The notes under the pieces: model-generated
The model's input: the letters and a program-made list of their open reading frames with translations, nothing else
Database searches by the model: none
What the model was told of the DNA's origin: nothing
Made by a program: the position numbers and the translations under genes
Origin: Desulfobacterales bacterium
GTDB taxonomy: Bacteria; Desulfobacterota; Desulfobacteria; Desulfobacterales; SpSt-501
Length of the DNA: 6,074 nt
Direction: 5' to 3'
Assembly (NCBI GenBank): GCA_025454275.1
Contig: JALOOS010000114.1
Coordinates: 1-6,074, forward strand
Part shown: piece by piece, positions 1 through 4,822 of the stretch
How positions within the stretch are numbered: position 1 is the first letter of the stretch
How the letters are laid out: every line of letters starts with the position of its first letter

Positions 1-498
1 ACCGGCCGCCCCGGCCCATTCCCATGCGAGGGCGTTGCCGCCGGGCAGGACCCCCCGGCCGCATTCGACCAGGAAGGCCGAGGCCCGGTAGTGCGCCGCC
101 CGGTCGAAGTGCGGCTCCCGTTCCGCAAAAAGAGCCTTCATGACGACAAGCCCCTCCCGCCGCAGGCGCTGAACGATGGCCGGCGGTTCGCTGCCGTGGA
201 GCTGGAGGGCCCTGAGGCCGGTTTTATCGGCCACCGCCAACAGGTGCTCGACCGGCTCGTCAACGAACACGCCGACGCAGGCCACCGCGGGCGGCAGCGC
301 GCGGCGGATCTCGCGCGCAAGGGAGGTGGTGACGCGGCGCGGGCTCTTGGCGTAGAACACGCAGCCCACAGCCGCCGCGCCCATTTCAGCGCAGGCGACC
401 GCCTCCTCCACCCGCGTCAGCCCGCAGACCTTGACCTGCACCGTGGTGGCGGGTGCGCCGGCCGCTGCTGCCGCCACCCTGGGTTCCTGCACCGTCAT
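1..498 (-). CDS. trpF: Phosphoribosylanthranilate isomerase, 3' end outside window
   Basis: TrpF isomerises N-(5-phosphoribosyl)anthranilate to the CdRP substrate of TrpC, in the cytoplasm. The 166 visible residues follow the (beta/alpha)8 family pattern: VKVCGLT at 22-28 with the general-base Cys25, GVFVDEP near 76-82, LQLHGSE at 98-104, and the phosphate-binding region GGN at 153-155. About 40-50 C-terminal residues lie beyond the window edge. The ATG overlaps the trpC stop codon (ATGA) and is preceded by GGGGGATGG, so this start is preferred. It leaves an Ala-rich extension of about 18 residues before the usual family start; a GTG at codon 20 would remove it but has no visible ribosome binding site. 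Oddity: the position expected to hold the general-acid Asp reads LVEC, with Glu145, and the usual GGTG reads GGNA. Identity as TrpF is firm from motifs and operon position; catalytic competence is inferred. Confidence 0.93.
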   Translation of the reverse strand, partial: MTVQEPRVAAAAAGAPATTVQVKVCGLTRVEEAVACAEMGAAAVGCVFYAKSPRRVTTSLAREIRRALPPAVACVGVFVDEPVEHLLAVADKTGLRALQLHGSEPPAIVQRLRREGLVVMKALFAEREPHFDRAAHYRASAFLVECGRGVLPGGNALAWEWAGAAG

Positions 499-1292
499 TT
501 TCCATCCCCCATCAACTGTTTCAGAAAACCCGCAGGGTTTTCTGAACGCACCAGGCTCTCCCCGATCAGAAAGTTGTACACCCCGGCCGAGCGGTAGCGC
601 TGGATCTCTTCGCCGCTGCGGATACCGCTTGCGGCGACCGCCACCTGGCCAGGCGCCAGGCGGGGCAGAAGGCGCAGGGTGTGGTCGAGGTCGGTCGCAA
701 AGGAACTCAGGTTGCGGTTGTTGATCCCGATCAGCCGGGCGCCGGCGGCACGGGCGGCGGCGAGATCCTCTTCGGTGTGGATTTCGACCAGGGGCTCGAG
801 GCCGAGATCGGCGGTGAGCTGCGCCAGGTCGGCGAGCTCGGACACCGTGAGGATCCGCACGATCAGAAGGAGCGCATCCGCCCCCATGGCGGCCGATTCA
901 TAGACCTGGTAGGGAGAGAAGATGAAATCCTTGCGCAGAACGGGTAAGGGGGCGGCCGCGCGGGCGCGGGCGAGGTCCTCCGGGGAGCCGCGGAAAAAAT
1001 CGGTCTCCGTGAGGACCGAGAGCGCGGCGGCCCCGCCGGCGGCGTAGGCGGACGCAAGCGCCGCCGGATCGAGACCGGGGGCGATGGGCCCCTTGGAGGG
1101 CGAGGCGCGCTTGATCTCGGCGATGATGTTCGCGCCCGACGGCCCCGCGGAGCGCAGGCGCTCGAAAAAGGGCCGGATGTCGCGGCGCGCCTCGGCCGCA
1201 ACGCGCAGCCGGGCCTCCGGCACGTGCCTTCGGGCGGCCTCGACCCGGACCCGTTTGACCTCCACGATGCGCTCGAGAATTCCCCCGCTCAT
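495..1292 (-). CDS. trpC: Indole-3-glycerol phosphate synthase
   Basis: TrpC decarboxylates and closes CdRP to indole-3-glycerol phosphate, the step before tryptophan synthase. The 265-residue protein has the full single-domain length and all expected active-site motifs: AEIKRASPSKG (Glu59, Lys61), LTETDFFRGS at 94-103, VLRKDF with Lys121, LVEIHTEEDL with Glu170, GINNRNL with Asn191, ASGIRSGEE with Ser222, and the phosphate-binding FLIGESLVRS at 241-250. The start is the ATG at 1292, giving the family-typical MSGGILERIV and preceded by AAGGGAG at 7-nt spacing. A GTG 33 nt upstream is in frame but lies inside trpD and adds atypical residues. It is unfused to TrpF, unlike the enterobacterial TrpCF. 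The last codons contain a perfect palindrome (520-546), and the stop overlaps the trpF start, suggesting translational coupling. Confidence 0.98.
   Translation of the reverse strand: MSGGILERIVEVKRVRVEAARRHVPEARLRVAAEARRDIRPFFERLRSAGPSGANIIAEIKRASPSKGPIAPGLDPAALASAYAAGGAAALSVLTETDFFRGSPEDLARARAAAPLPVLRKDFIFSPYQVYESAAMGADALLLIVRILTVSELADLAQLTADLGLEPLVEIHTEEDLAAARAAGARLIGINNRNLSSFATDLDHTLRLLPRLAPGQVAVAASGIRSGEEIQRYRSAGVYNFLIGESLVRSENPAGFLKQLMGDGK
520..546. repeat. Perfect 12-bp inverted repeat within the trpC 3' end
   Basis: TTCAGAAAACCC and GGGTTTTCTGAA flank a 3-nt centre (GCA), a perfect palindrome of 12 bp per arm. It encodes the SENPAGFLKQ region of TrpC, 22 nt before the stop. In the trp mRNA it would form a strong tight hairpin just before the trpC-trpF junction. 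No U-tract follows, so it is not an obvious terminator. Its low GC arms stand out from the surrounding GC-rich coding sequence. Confidence 0.6.
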
Positions 1293-1299
1293 GGTGCCG

Positions 1300-1306
1300 C
1301 TCCCTT
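1300..1306 (-). promoter_or_regulatory. Shine-Dalgarno of trpC
   Basis: AAGGGAG, 7 nt before the ATG at 1292 and mostly downstream of the trpD stop. It decides the trpC start against an in-frame GTG inside trpD. Confidence 0.7.
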
Positions 1307-1311
1307 TCGCC

Positions 1312-2328
1312 TTATCCGTTTGCACGGGTGAACCGGACCAGGGCCTCGAGCTTCCCGCGCGCGGCGCCCGAGTCGATGCTCTCGGCAGCCAGCCGGAGTC
1401 CCGCCTCCAGGCCCTCCGCCCGCCCGGCCGCGGCCAGCGCGGCGGCGGCGTTCAGCAGAACCACGTCCCGCCCGGCGCCGGGGGAGCCCTCCAGGATCGC
1501 GCGGGTGATCCGGGCGTTCTCGGCCGGATCGCCGCCGGCGATCTCCGCCCGTTCGGCCCGGCGGCAGCCGAACTGCTCGGGGGTGATGTCGTAGGTGCGG
1601 ATCATCCCGTCGTCGAGCTCGCAGATGCGGGTGGGGGCGCAGACGCTGATCTCATCCAGCCCGTCGTGCCCGTGCACGATGAAGGCGCGCCGGGAGCCGA
1701 GCAGCCGCAGGGCCTGGGCGAACATCTCGGTCAGGGCGGGGGCGAAGACCCCGAGCAGCTGGCAGCCTGCGGCCGCGGGGTTGGCGAGCGGCCCGAGCAT
1801 GTTGAAGATGCTGCGGATGCCCACCTCGCGCCGGGCGGCGGCGGCATGCTTGAGCGCCCCGTGGTAGAGCGGGGCGAAGAGAAAACCGATGCCGATCTCC
1901 CCCAGCGCCTCCTCGACCACTTCAGGGGGGACGTTCAGATTGACCCCGAGCGCCTCCGCCACGTCCGCGCTGCCGCAGCGGCTGGAGACCGAGCGGTTGC
2001 CGTGTTTGGCCACGGTCACCCCGCAGCCGGCGACGACGAAGGCCGTGGTGGTGGAGATGTTGAAGGTGTTGGCGCCGTCGCCCCCCGTGCCGCAGGTGTC
2101 GACCACGGTCTTTCCCGGGACCTGGACCCGCACGGCCTTGCGCCGCATCACCCCCGCCGCCCCGGCCAGCTCCTCGAAGGTCTCCCCCTTGGTGGCGAGG
2201 GCCGCCATGAAGGCGCCGATCTGGGCGTTGGTGATGCTGCCGCTGAAAATCGCCTCGATCATACCGGACATTTCGGATTGCGAGAGGTTCTTTTTGGCGA
2301 TGATGGCTTGGAGTTGTTCCGTAAACAT
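1312..2328 (-). CDS. trpD: Anthranilate phosphoribosyltransferase
   Basis: TrpD transfers the phosphoribosyl group of PRPP to anthranilate. The 338-residue length matches the stand-alone family. Visible hallmarks are the helical N-terminal region (1-65), the glycine-rich PRPP loop GTGGDGANTFNIST at 80-93, KHGNRSVSS at 108-116, the SADVAEALG anthranilate-site helix at 120-128, NMLGPLANP at 176-184, and VHGHDGLDE at 218-226 with the metal-binding Asp225-Glu226 pair. The ATG at 2328 has AAAGGA about 7 nt upstream in the 26-nt gap after trpG. It is separate from TrpG, not the TrpGD fusion of enterobacteria. Nothing looks degraded. Confidence 0.98.
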   Translation of the reverse strand: MFTEQLQAIIAKKNLSQSEMSGMIEAIFSGSITNAQIGAFMAALATKGETFEELAGAAGVMRRKAVRVQVPGKTVVDTCGTGGDGANTFNISTTTAFVVAGCGVTVAKHGNRSVSSRCGSADVAEALGVNLNVPPEVVEEALGEIGIGFLFAPLYHGALKHAAAARREVGIRSIFNMLGPLANPAAAGCQLLGVFAPALTEMFAQALRLLGSRRAFIVHGHDGLDEISVCAPTRICELDDGMIRTYDITPEQFGCRRAERAEIAGGDPAENARITRAILEGSPGAGRDVVLLNAAAALAAAGRAEGLEAGLRLAAESIDSGAARGKLEALVRFTRANG

Positions 2329-2354
2329 GGTCGGTTCCTTTCGGTTGCAGGCGC

Positions 2355-2939
2355 CTAGACCGGGATCGGCTGGTGCGTCATTTTGAGGAAGTTCCGCAGC
2401 AGGCGTTTGCCGACGCCGGTCATGATGGACTCGGGGTGGAACTGAACCCCCTCGGTGGGGTGGCTGCGGTGCCGGATGCCCATGATTTCACCATCCTCGG
2501 ACTCGGCGCTGATTTCGAGGCAGGCGGGCAGGGAGTCCCGCGCCACGGCGAGCGAGTGGTAGCGCATGGCCTGAAAAGGGCTCGGGATCCCTTGAAACAG
2601 GGTGCGGCCGTCGGCCGTGACGTTCGATGTCTTGCCGTGCATGAGGCGCTGGGCGGGGACGACCTCACCGCCGAAAGCGAGCGCGATGGCCTGGTGGCCC
2701 AGGCAGACCCCGAGGATGGGGATGCGGCCGGAGAAGCGCCCGATCGCGGGCAGGGTGATCCCGGCCTGTTCCGGCCGGCCGGGGCCCGGGGAGATGATCA
2801 GCCCCCGCGGGGCGAGCGCCTCCAGCGCCTCTAATCCCAAACTGTTGTTGCGGGCCACCCGCACCTCGGCCCCCAGCTGCATGAGGTACTGGTAGAGGTT
2901 GTAGGTGAAGGAATCGAAGTTGTCGATCATGACCAGCAT
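2355..2939 (-). CDS. trpG: Anthranilate synthase glutamine amidotransferase subunit
   Basis: This class-I glutamine amidotransferase hydrolyses glutamine and channels ammonia to TrpE. The 194-residue protein begins MLVMIDNFDSFTYNL. It carries the oxyanion region ISPGPGRPEQAG at 49-60, the nucleophile elbow GVCLGHQAIA with Cys79, MHGKTS at 100-105, and the rest of the triad in GVQFHPES (His168, Glu170). The trpE stop codon merges with a very strong Shine-Dalgarno, TGAGGAGGAAGAGG, just before the ATG, consistent with balanced or coupled synthesis of the two subunits. By sequence alone TrpG resembles PabA, and such subunits can serve both synthases. Position directly after trpE makes TrpG the primary role; dual use with a PabB elsewhere is possible but not visible. 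Confidence 0.97.
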   Translation of the reverse strand: MLVMIDNFDSFTYNLYQYLMQLGAEVRVARNNSLGLEALEALAPRGLIISPGPGRPEQAGITLPAIGRFSGRIPILGVCLGHQAIALAFGGEVVPAQRLMHGKTSNVTADGRTLFQGIPSPFQAMRYHSLAVARDSLPACLEISAESEDGEIMGIRHRSHPTEGVQFHPESIMTGVGKRLLRNFLKMTHQPIPV

Positions 2940-2940
2940 G

Positions 2941-2955
2941 GCCTCTTCCTCCTCA
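2941..2955 (-). promoter_or_regulatory. trpE stop fused to trpG Shine-Dalgarno
   Basis: The minus-strand sequence TGAGGAGGAAGAGG contains both the trpE TGA and an extended purine-rich ribosome binding site for trpG, whose ATG follows at 2939. A ribosome terminating on trpE would already occupy the trpG initiation site, a layout that favours coupled 1:1 synthesis of the two anthranilate synthase subunits. Confidence 0.8.
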
Positions 2956-4434
2956 GATGGTGGATTCCGGAGCGATGAGCTCGAGTGCCTTCTGCAGCGC
3001 CTTGGCCTTGTTGACCGTCTCCTCGCGCTCGCGTTCGGGGTCCGAGTCGGCTACGATCCCGGCCCCGGCCCGGACCGAGAGCCTGCCGCCTTGGATGCAG
3101 GCGGTGCGGATGGTGATCGCCATGTCCAGGTTGCCGCTGAAGGAGAGGTAGCCCGCGCAGCCGCCGTAGGGGCCGCGGGGCTCCTTTTCGTGGGCGGCAA
3201 TGAGCTCCATGGCGCGGACCTTGGGGGCGCCGCTCAGGGTCCCCGCCGGGAAGCTCGCGGCCAGGAGATCCCAGGCGTCCAGTCCGTGCTTGAGGTCGCA
3301 GCGGATGTTGGAGACGAGATGCATCACGTGCGAGTAGCGCTCGACCACCATGAGGTCGGTCACCTGGACGCTGCCGATTTCGGCGACCCGCCCCAGGTCG
3401 TTGCGGCCCAGGTCGACCAGCATCAGGTGCTCGGCGCGCTCCTTTTCGTCACGCAGCAGCTCATCGGCCAGTTGGCGGTCCTCCTGCTCGGTGCGGCCGC
3501 GCGGGCGGGTGCCGGCGATCGGCCGCAGGGTGGCGACCCGGTTTTCCAGCCGCACCATGGTCTCGGGCGAGGAGCCGACCAGGACCGTGTCGTCCAGGTG
3601 CAGAAAGAAGAGATAGGGCGAGGGGTTGATGTAGCGCATGGCCCGGTAGAGCCGCCAGGGGTCGGGGGTGTGGTCGCAGGTGAAGAGCTGGGAGATGACC
3701 GCCTGGATGATGTCCCCTGCGCGGATATGCTCCTTGAGGGTGCGGACCGTGGCGCGGAACTCCTCCTCGGGCAGCGTGGGGACGAGCTCCGGCCGGCCGT
3801 TCGCCGGAGCCGGCGGCCGCCTGACCCGGGGGGCCGCGATCTTTGCGAGCATCTGCTCGAGCCGTGCCTCCGCATCGGCCCAGGCCGCTGCCGGATCCTG
3901 CTTCGGGAAGGTGATGGCGACGAGGAGCAGGGTGTGGCGCGCATTGTCGAAGATCAGCACCTCGCCCGGGATCATGAAACAGGCAAGGGGTTGGTCCTGA
4001 GGCCAGCGGTGGGGGATCGCCTCCAGAAACGAGACCATCTCGTAGTTCAGGTGGCCGACCAGCCCGCCCCAGAAGCGCGGCAGGTTGAAGAGGTCGGCCG
4101 GCCGGTAGGGGGCCAGGAGCTCCTTGAGGGCCCGGAAGGGGTTCCCGCCGTGTGCCACCTGCCGCACGACGCCCCCTTGCTCCACCTCCAGCCGGTCGGT
4201 GAAGACCCGGGCGATCAGGTGGGAGGAGAAGCCCAGGAAGCTGTAGCGCCCCCAGCGCTCGCCCCCCTCGGCGCTTTCAAGGAAGAAGAGGGGGCCCTTG
4301 TTCTCGTAGAAGCGGCCGAAGAGGGAGACCGGCGTGTGGGTATCGGCCAGGATCTGGGCGCAGACCGGCACCACGTCGTAGTTTTCCGCAAGCTTCAGGA
4401 ACCGGTTCTTGTCGGGGAAACGGCTCAAGATCAT
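2953..4434 (-). CDS. trpE: Anthranilate synthase component I
   Basis: TrpE converts chorismate and ammonia to anthranilate, the committed and normally tryptophan-inhibited step. The 493 residues comprise an N-terminal domain with the FFLES segment at 50-54, which matches the LLES motif of the Trp feedback site, and a C-terminal chorismate-binding domain: LRPIAGTRPRG near 303-313, LVDLGRNDLGRV at 339-350, PAGTLSGAPKVRAME at 396-410, GPYGGCAGY at 421-429 and AGAGIVADSDPERE at 456-469. The PIAGT motif, with Ala307 where aminodeoxychorismate synthases have Lys (PIKGT), separates it from PabB. The start chosen is the ATG at 4434 with GGAGG closely upstream; it gives the usual TrpE N-terminus. A TTG at 4488 is in frame, but its coding would run through a GC hairpin up to the attenuator U-tract. 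Retention of the LES motif suggests feedback inhibition on top of attenuation. Confidence 0.98.
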   Translation of the reverse strand: MILSRFPDKNRFLKLAENYDVVPVCAQILADTHTPVSLFGRFYENKGPLFFLESAEGGERWGRYSFLGFSSHLIARVFTDRLEVEQGGVVRQVAHGGNPFRALKELLAPYRPADLFNLPRFWGGLVGHLNYEMVSFLEAIPHRWPQDQPLACFMIPGEVLIFDNARHTLLLVAITFPKQDPAAAWADAEARLEQMLAKIAAPRVRRPPAPANGRPELVPTLPEEEFRATVRTLKEHIRAGDIIQAVISQLFTCDHTPDPWRLYRAMRYINPSPYLFFLHLDDTVLVGSSPETMVRLENRVATLRPIAGTRPRGRTEQEDRQLADELLRDEKERAEHLMLVDLGRNDLGRVAEIGSVQVTDLMVVERYSHVMHLVSNIRCDLKHGLDAWDLLAASFPAGTLSGAPKVRAMELIAAHEKEPRGPYGGCAGYLSFSGNLDMAITIRTACIQGGRLSVRAGAGIVADSDPEREREETVNKAKALQKALELIAPESTI

Positions 4435-4437
4435 ACA

Positions 4438-4443
4438 CCCTCC
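4438..4443 (-). promoter_or_regulatory. Shine-Dalgarno of trpE
   Basis: GGAGGG lies 3 nt before the ATG at 4434 (4 nt if GGAGG is counted). The spacing is short but the match is strong, and it decides the trpE start in favour of 4434 over the in-frame TTG at 4488. Confidence 0.7.
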
Positions 4444-4452
4444 ATCGGTGCG

Positions 4453-4473
4453 GCGGCGGTGCAGGGCCGCCGC
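4453..4473 (-). promoter_or_regulatory. GC-rich hairpin before the trpE ribosome binding site
   Basis: GCGGCGG / CCGCCGC form a 7-bp all-GC stem with a 7-nt loop between the attenuator and the trpE Shine-Dalgarno (4438-4443), ending about 9 nt before it. It might keep the ribosome binding site open or protect the readthrough mRNA. In DNA this GC-rich such a stem may also occur by chance. Confidence 0.3.
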
Positions 4474-4490
4474 GGTTTCGGCGTGCAAAC

Positions 4491-4526
4491 AAAAAGGCTG
4501 CGGGACTTTCGGCCCACAGCCTTTTT
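4491..4526 (-). terminator. trp attenuator (intrinsic terminator)
   Basis: In the minus-strand RNA, AAAAAGGCUGUGGG (4513-4526) pairs with CCCGCAGCCUUUUU (4491-4504): 14 bp with one G-U around an 8-nt loop. The U-run at the stem base continues as UUUUUGUUUG, the form of a Rho-independent terminator. It lies about 75-110 nt after the leader peptide stop and 56 nt before the trpE start, so termination here would prevent expression of the whole operon. Confidence 0.9.
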
Positions 4527-4549
4527 TAAAGTCAAAAGGACCGTGGGCC
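4511..4549 (-). promoter_or_regulatory. trp antiterminator stem
   Basis: GGCCCACGGUCCUUUU (4534-4549) can pair with AAAAGGCUGUGGGCC (4511-4525), giving 15 bp with one G-U and one bulged U at 4540, around an 8-nt loop. It uses the 3' arm of hairpin A and the 5' arm of the terminator, so it excludes both. This is the geometry expected of an antiterminator in attenuation. The pairing is read directly from the sequence; its use in vivo is inferred. Confidence 0.7.
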
Positions 4550-4572
4550 TTCGGAGCGGCCCACGATCCTTT
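4535..4572 (-). promoter_or_regulatory. trp leader hairpin A (upstream stem, possible first terminator)
   Basis: In the minus-strand RNA, AAAGGAUCGUGGGCC (4558-4572) pairs with GGCCCACGGUCCUUU (4535-4549): 15 bp including one G-U, around an 8-nt loop (4550-4557). It is followed by U residues interrupted by GA (UUUUGACUUU), so it may terminate weakly by itself. Its 3' arm is also half of the antiterminator, so forming hairpin A would leave the 5' arm of the downstream terminator free to fold. It therefore works as an anti-antiterminator, a terminator, or both. Confidence 0.7.
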
Positions 4573-4602
4573 ATGTTCAACACCTGATGCCGGTCGTGCA
4601 GG

Positions 4603-4677
4603 CTACTCCGCGGGAGCGACCTGCCACCACCACTGCCTGTGATTACGCTTTTCTCCGTTCGGCATAACGCGGTGCAT
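4603..4677 (-). CDS. trpL: trp operon leader peptide with three tandem Trp codons
   Basis: This short reading frame encodes 24 residues beginning MHRVMPNGEK and ending QWWWQVAPAE. The three consecutive UGG codons at 4624-4632 are the classic signature of a ribosome-stalling attenuator peptide. It has its own Shine-Dalgarno (AAGGAA, 4684-4689, 6 nt before the ATG) and lies just downstream of a strong promoter. The UAG stop is immediately followed by the RNA segments that form the attenuator. An internal ATG at codon 5 is an alternative start, but it lacks the well-placed ribosome binding site. When charged tRNA-Trp is scarce the ribosome should stall at codons 16-18; when it is plentiful the ribosome should reach the stop and cover the following segment. 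The peptide probably has no role beyond this. Its location and codon content make the call strong although the frame is too short for usual gene finders. Confidence 0.93.
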   Translation of the reverse strand: MHRVMPNGEKRNHRQWWWQVAPAE

Positions 4678-4683
4678 CTTGCG

Positions 4684-4689
4684 TTCCTT
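4684..4689 (-). promoter_or_regulatory. Shine-Dalgarno of trpL
   Basis: AAGGAA, 6 nt upstream of the leader peptide ATG at 4677. It supports translation of the short leader frame and fixes its start at the first rather than the second in-frame ATG. Confidence 0.75.
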
Positions 4690-4694
4690 GATCG

Positions 4695-4709
4695 TCGTTG
4701 CGTCAACGA
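4695..4709. promoter_or_regulatory. Candidate operator palindrome at the trp promoter
   Basis: TCGTTG-CGT-CAACGA is a perfect 6-bp inverted repeat with a 3-nt centre. It overlaps the 3' side of the -10 hexamer and the expected start site of the trp transcript. That is where a repressor would block initiation, and TrpR operators sit in comparable positions. It does not contain the CTAG half-sites of the enterobacterial TrpR box, so if real it binds another factor. The arms are short, so chance is not excluded. Confidence 0.3.
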
Positions 4710-4733
4710 TACCTGATTGAAAGCTGCTGTCAA
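4706..4733 (-). promoter_or_regulatory. trp operon promoter (-35/-10)
   Basis: On the minus strand a perfect -35 hexamer TTGACA (4728-4733) is followed after 16 nt by TATCGT (4706-4711; matches TATAAT at 4 of 6 positions, including the key TA and final T). Transcription would start near 4699, about 20 nt before the leader peptide ATG. A run of eight A residues on the transcribed-sense strand (4737-4744) lies just upstream of the -35, as an UP-like element would. The predicted start leaves exactly the leader peptide and attenuator ahead of trpE. Confidence 0.8.
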
Positions 4734-4822
4734 GCATTTTTTTTGTCCGAAATGATGCTGGTCTTTTGCTGCCATCCTGTGTAAAATAAAAAAATGTTAC
4801 AAATCACTTGGATCAGGTGCGA

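Noticed and set aside
1084..2358. Plus-strand open frame of 424 codons opposite trpD and trpC
   Set aside because: It is antisense to two well-supported genes, has no domain or credible ribosome binding site, and has a composition typical of the mirror of GC-rich codons.
2953..4434. Aminodeoxychorismate synthase (PabB) as identity of the chorismate-binding enzyme
   Set aside because: The motif reads PIAGT rather than the PIKGT of PabB, and the gene heads a complete trp cluster behind a Trp-codon leader.
4435..4488. N-terminal extension of TrpE from a TTG at 4488
   Set aside because: It would put coding sequence through a GC hairpin directly after the terminator U-tract. The residues are atypical for TrpE, while the ATG at 4434 has a Shine-Dalgarno and gives the usual N-terminus.
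2905..4587. Long plus-strand open frame of 560 codons opposite trpE
   Set aside because: It lies antisense to a complete, motif-rich trpE. Its product is low-complexity and rich in Gly, Ala, Asp and Arg, with no recognisable domain. Long antisense frames are expected in GC-rich coding DNA.
4721..4744. Intrinsic terminator on the plus strand before the T8 run
   Set aside because: The only stem is TTGA/TCAA, 4 bp, and no plus-strand gene lies upstream to need it. The T8/A8 run is better read as an upstream element of the trp promoter.
4758..4787. Promoter for the exported protein/mlaA unit (TAAAAT at 4782-4787)
   Set aside because: The -10-like hexamer is plausible, but at 16-18 nt spacing the -35 positions (GGTCTT, TGGTCT, CTGGTC) match the consensus poorly. 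A promoter must lie somewhere in 4734-4815, but I cannot fix it.
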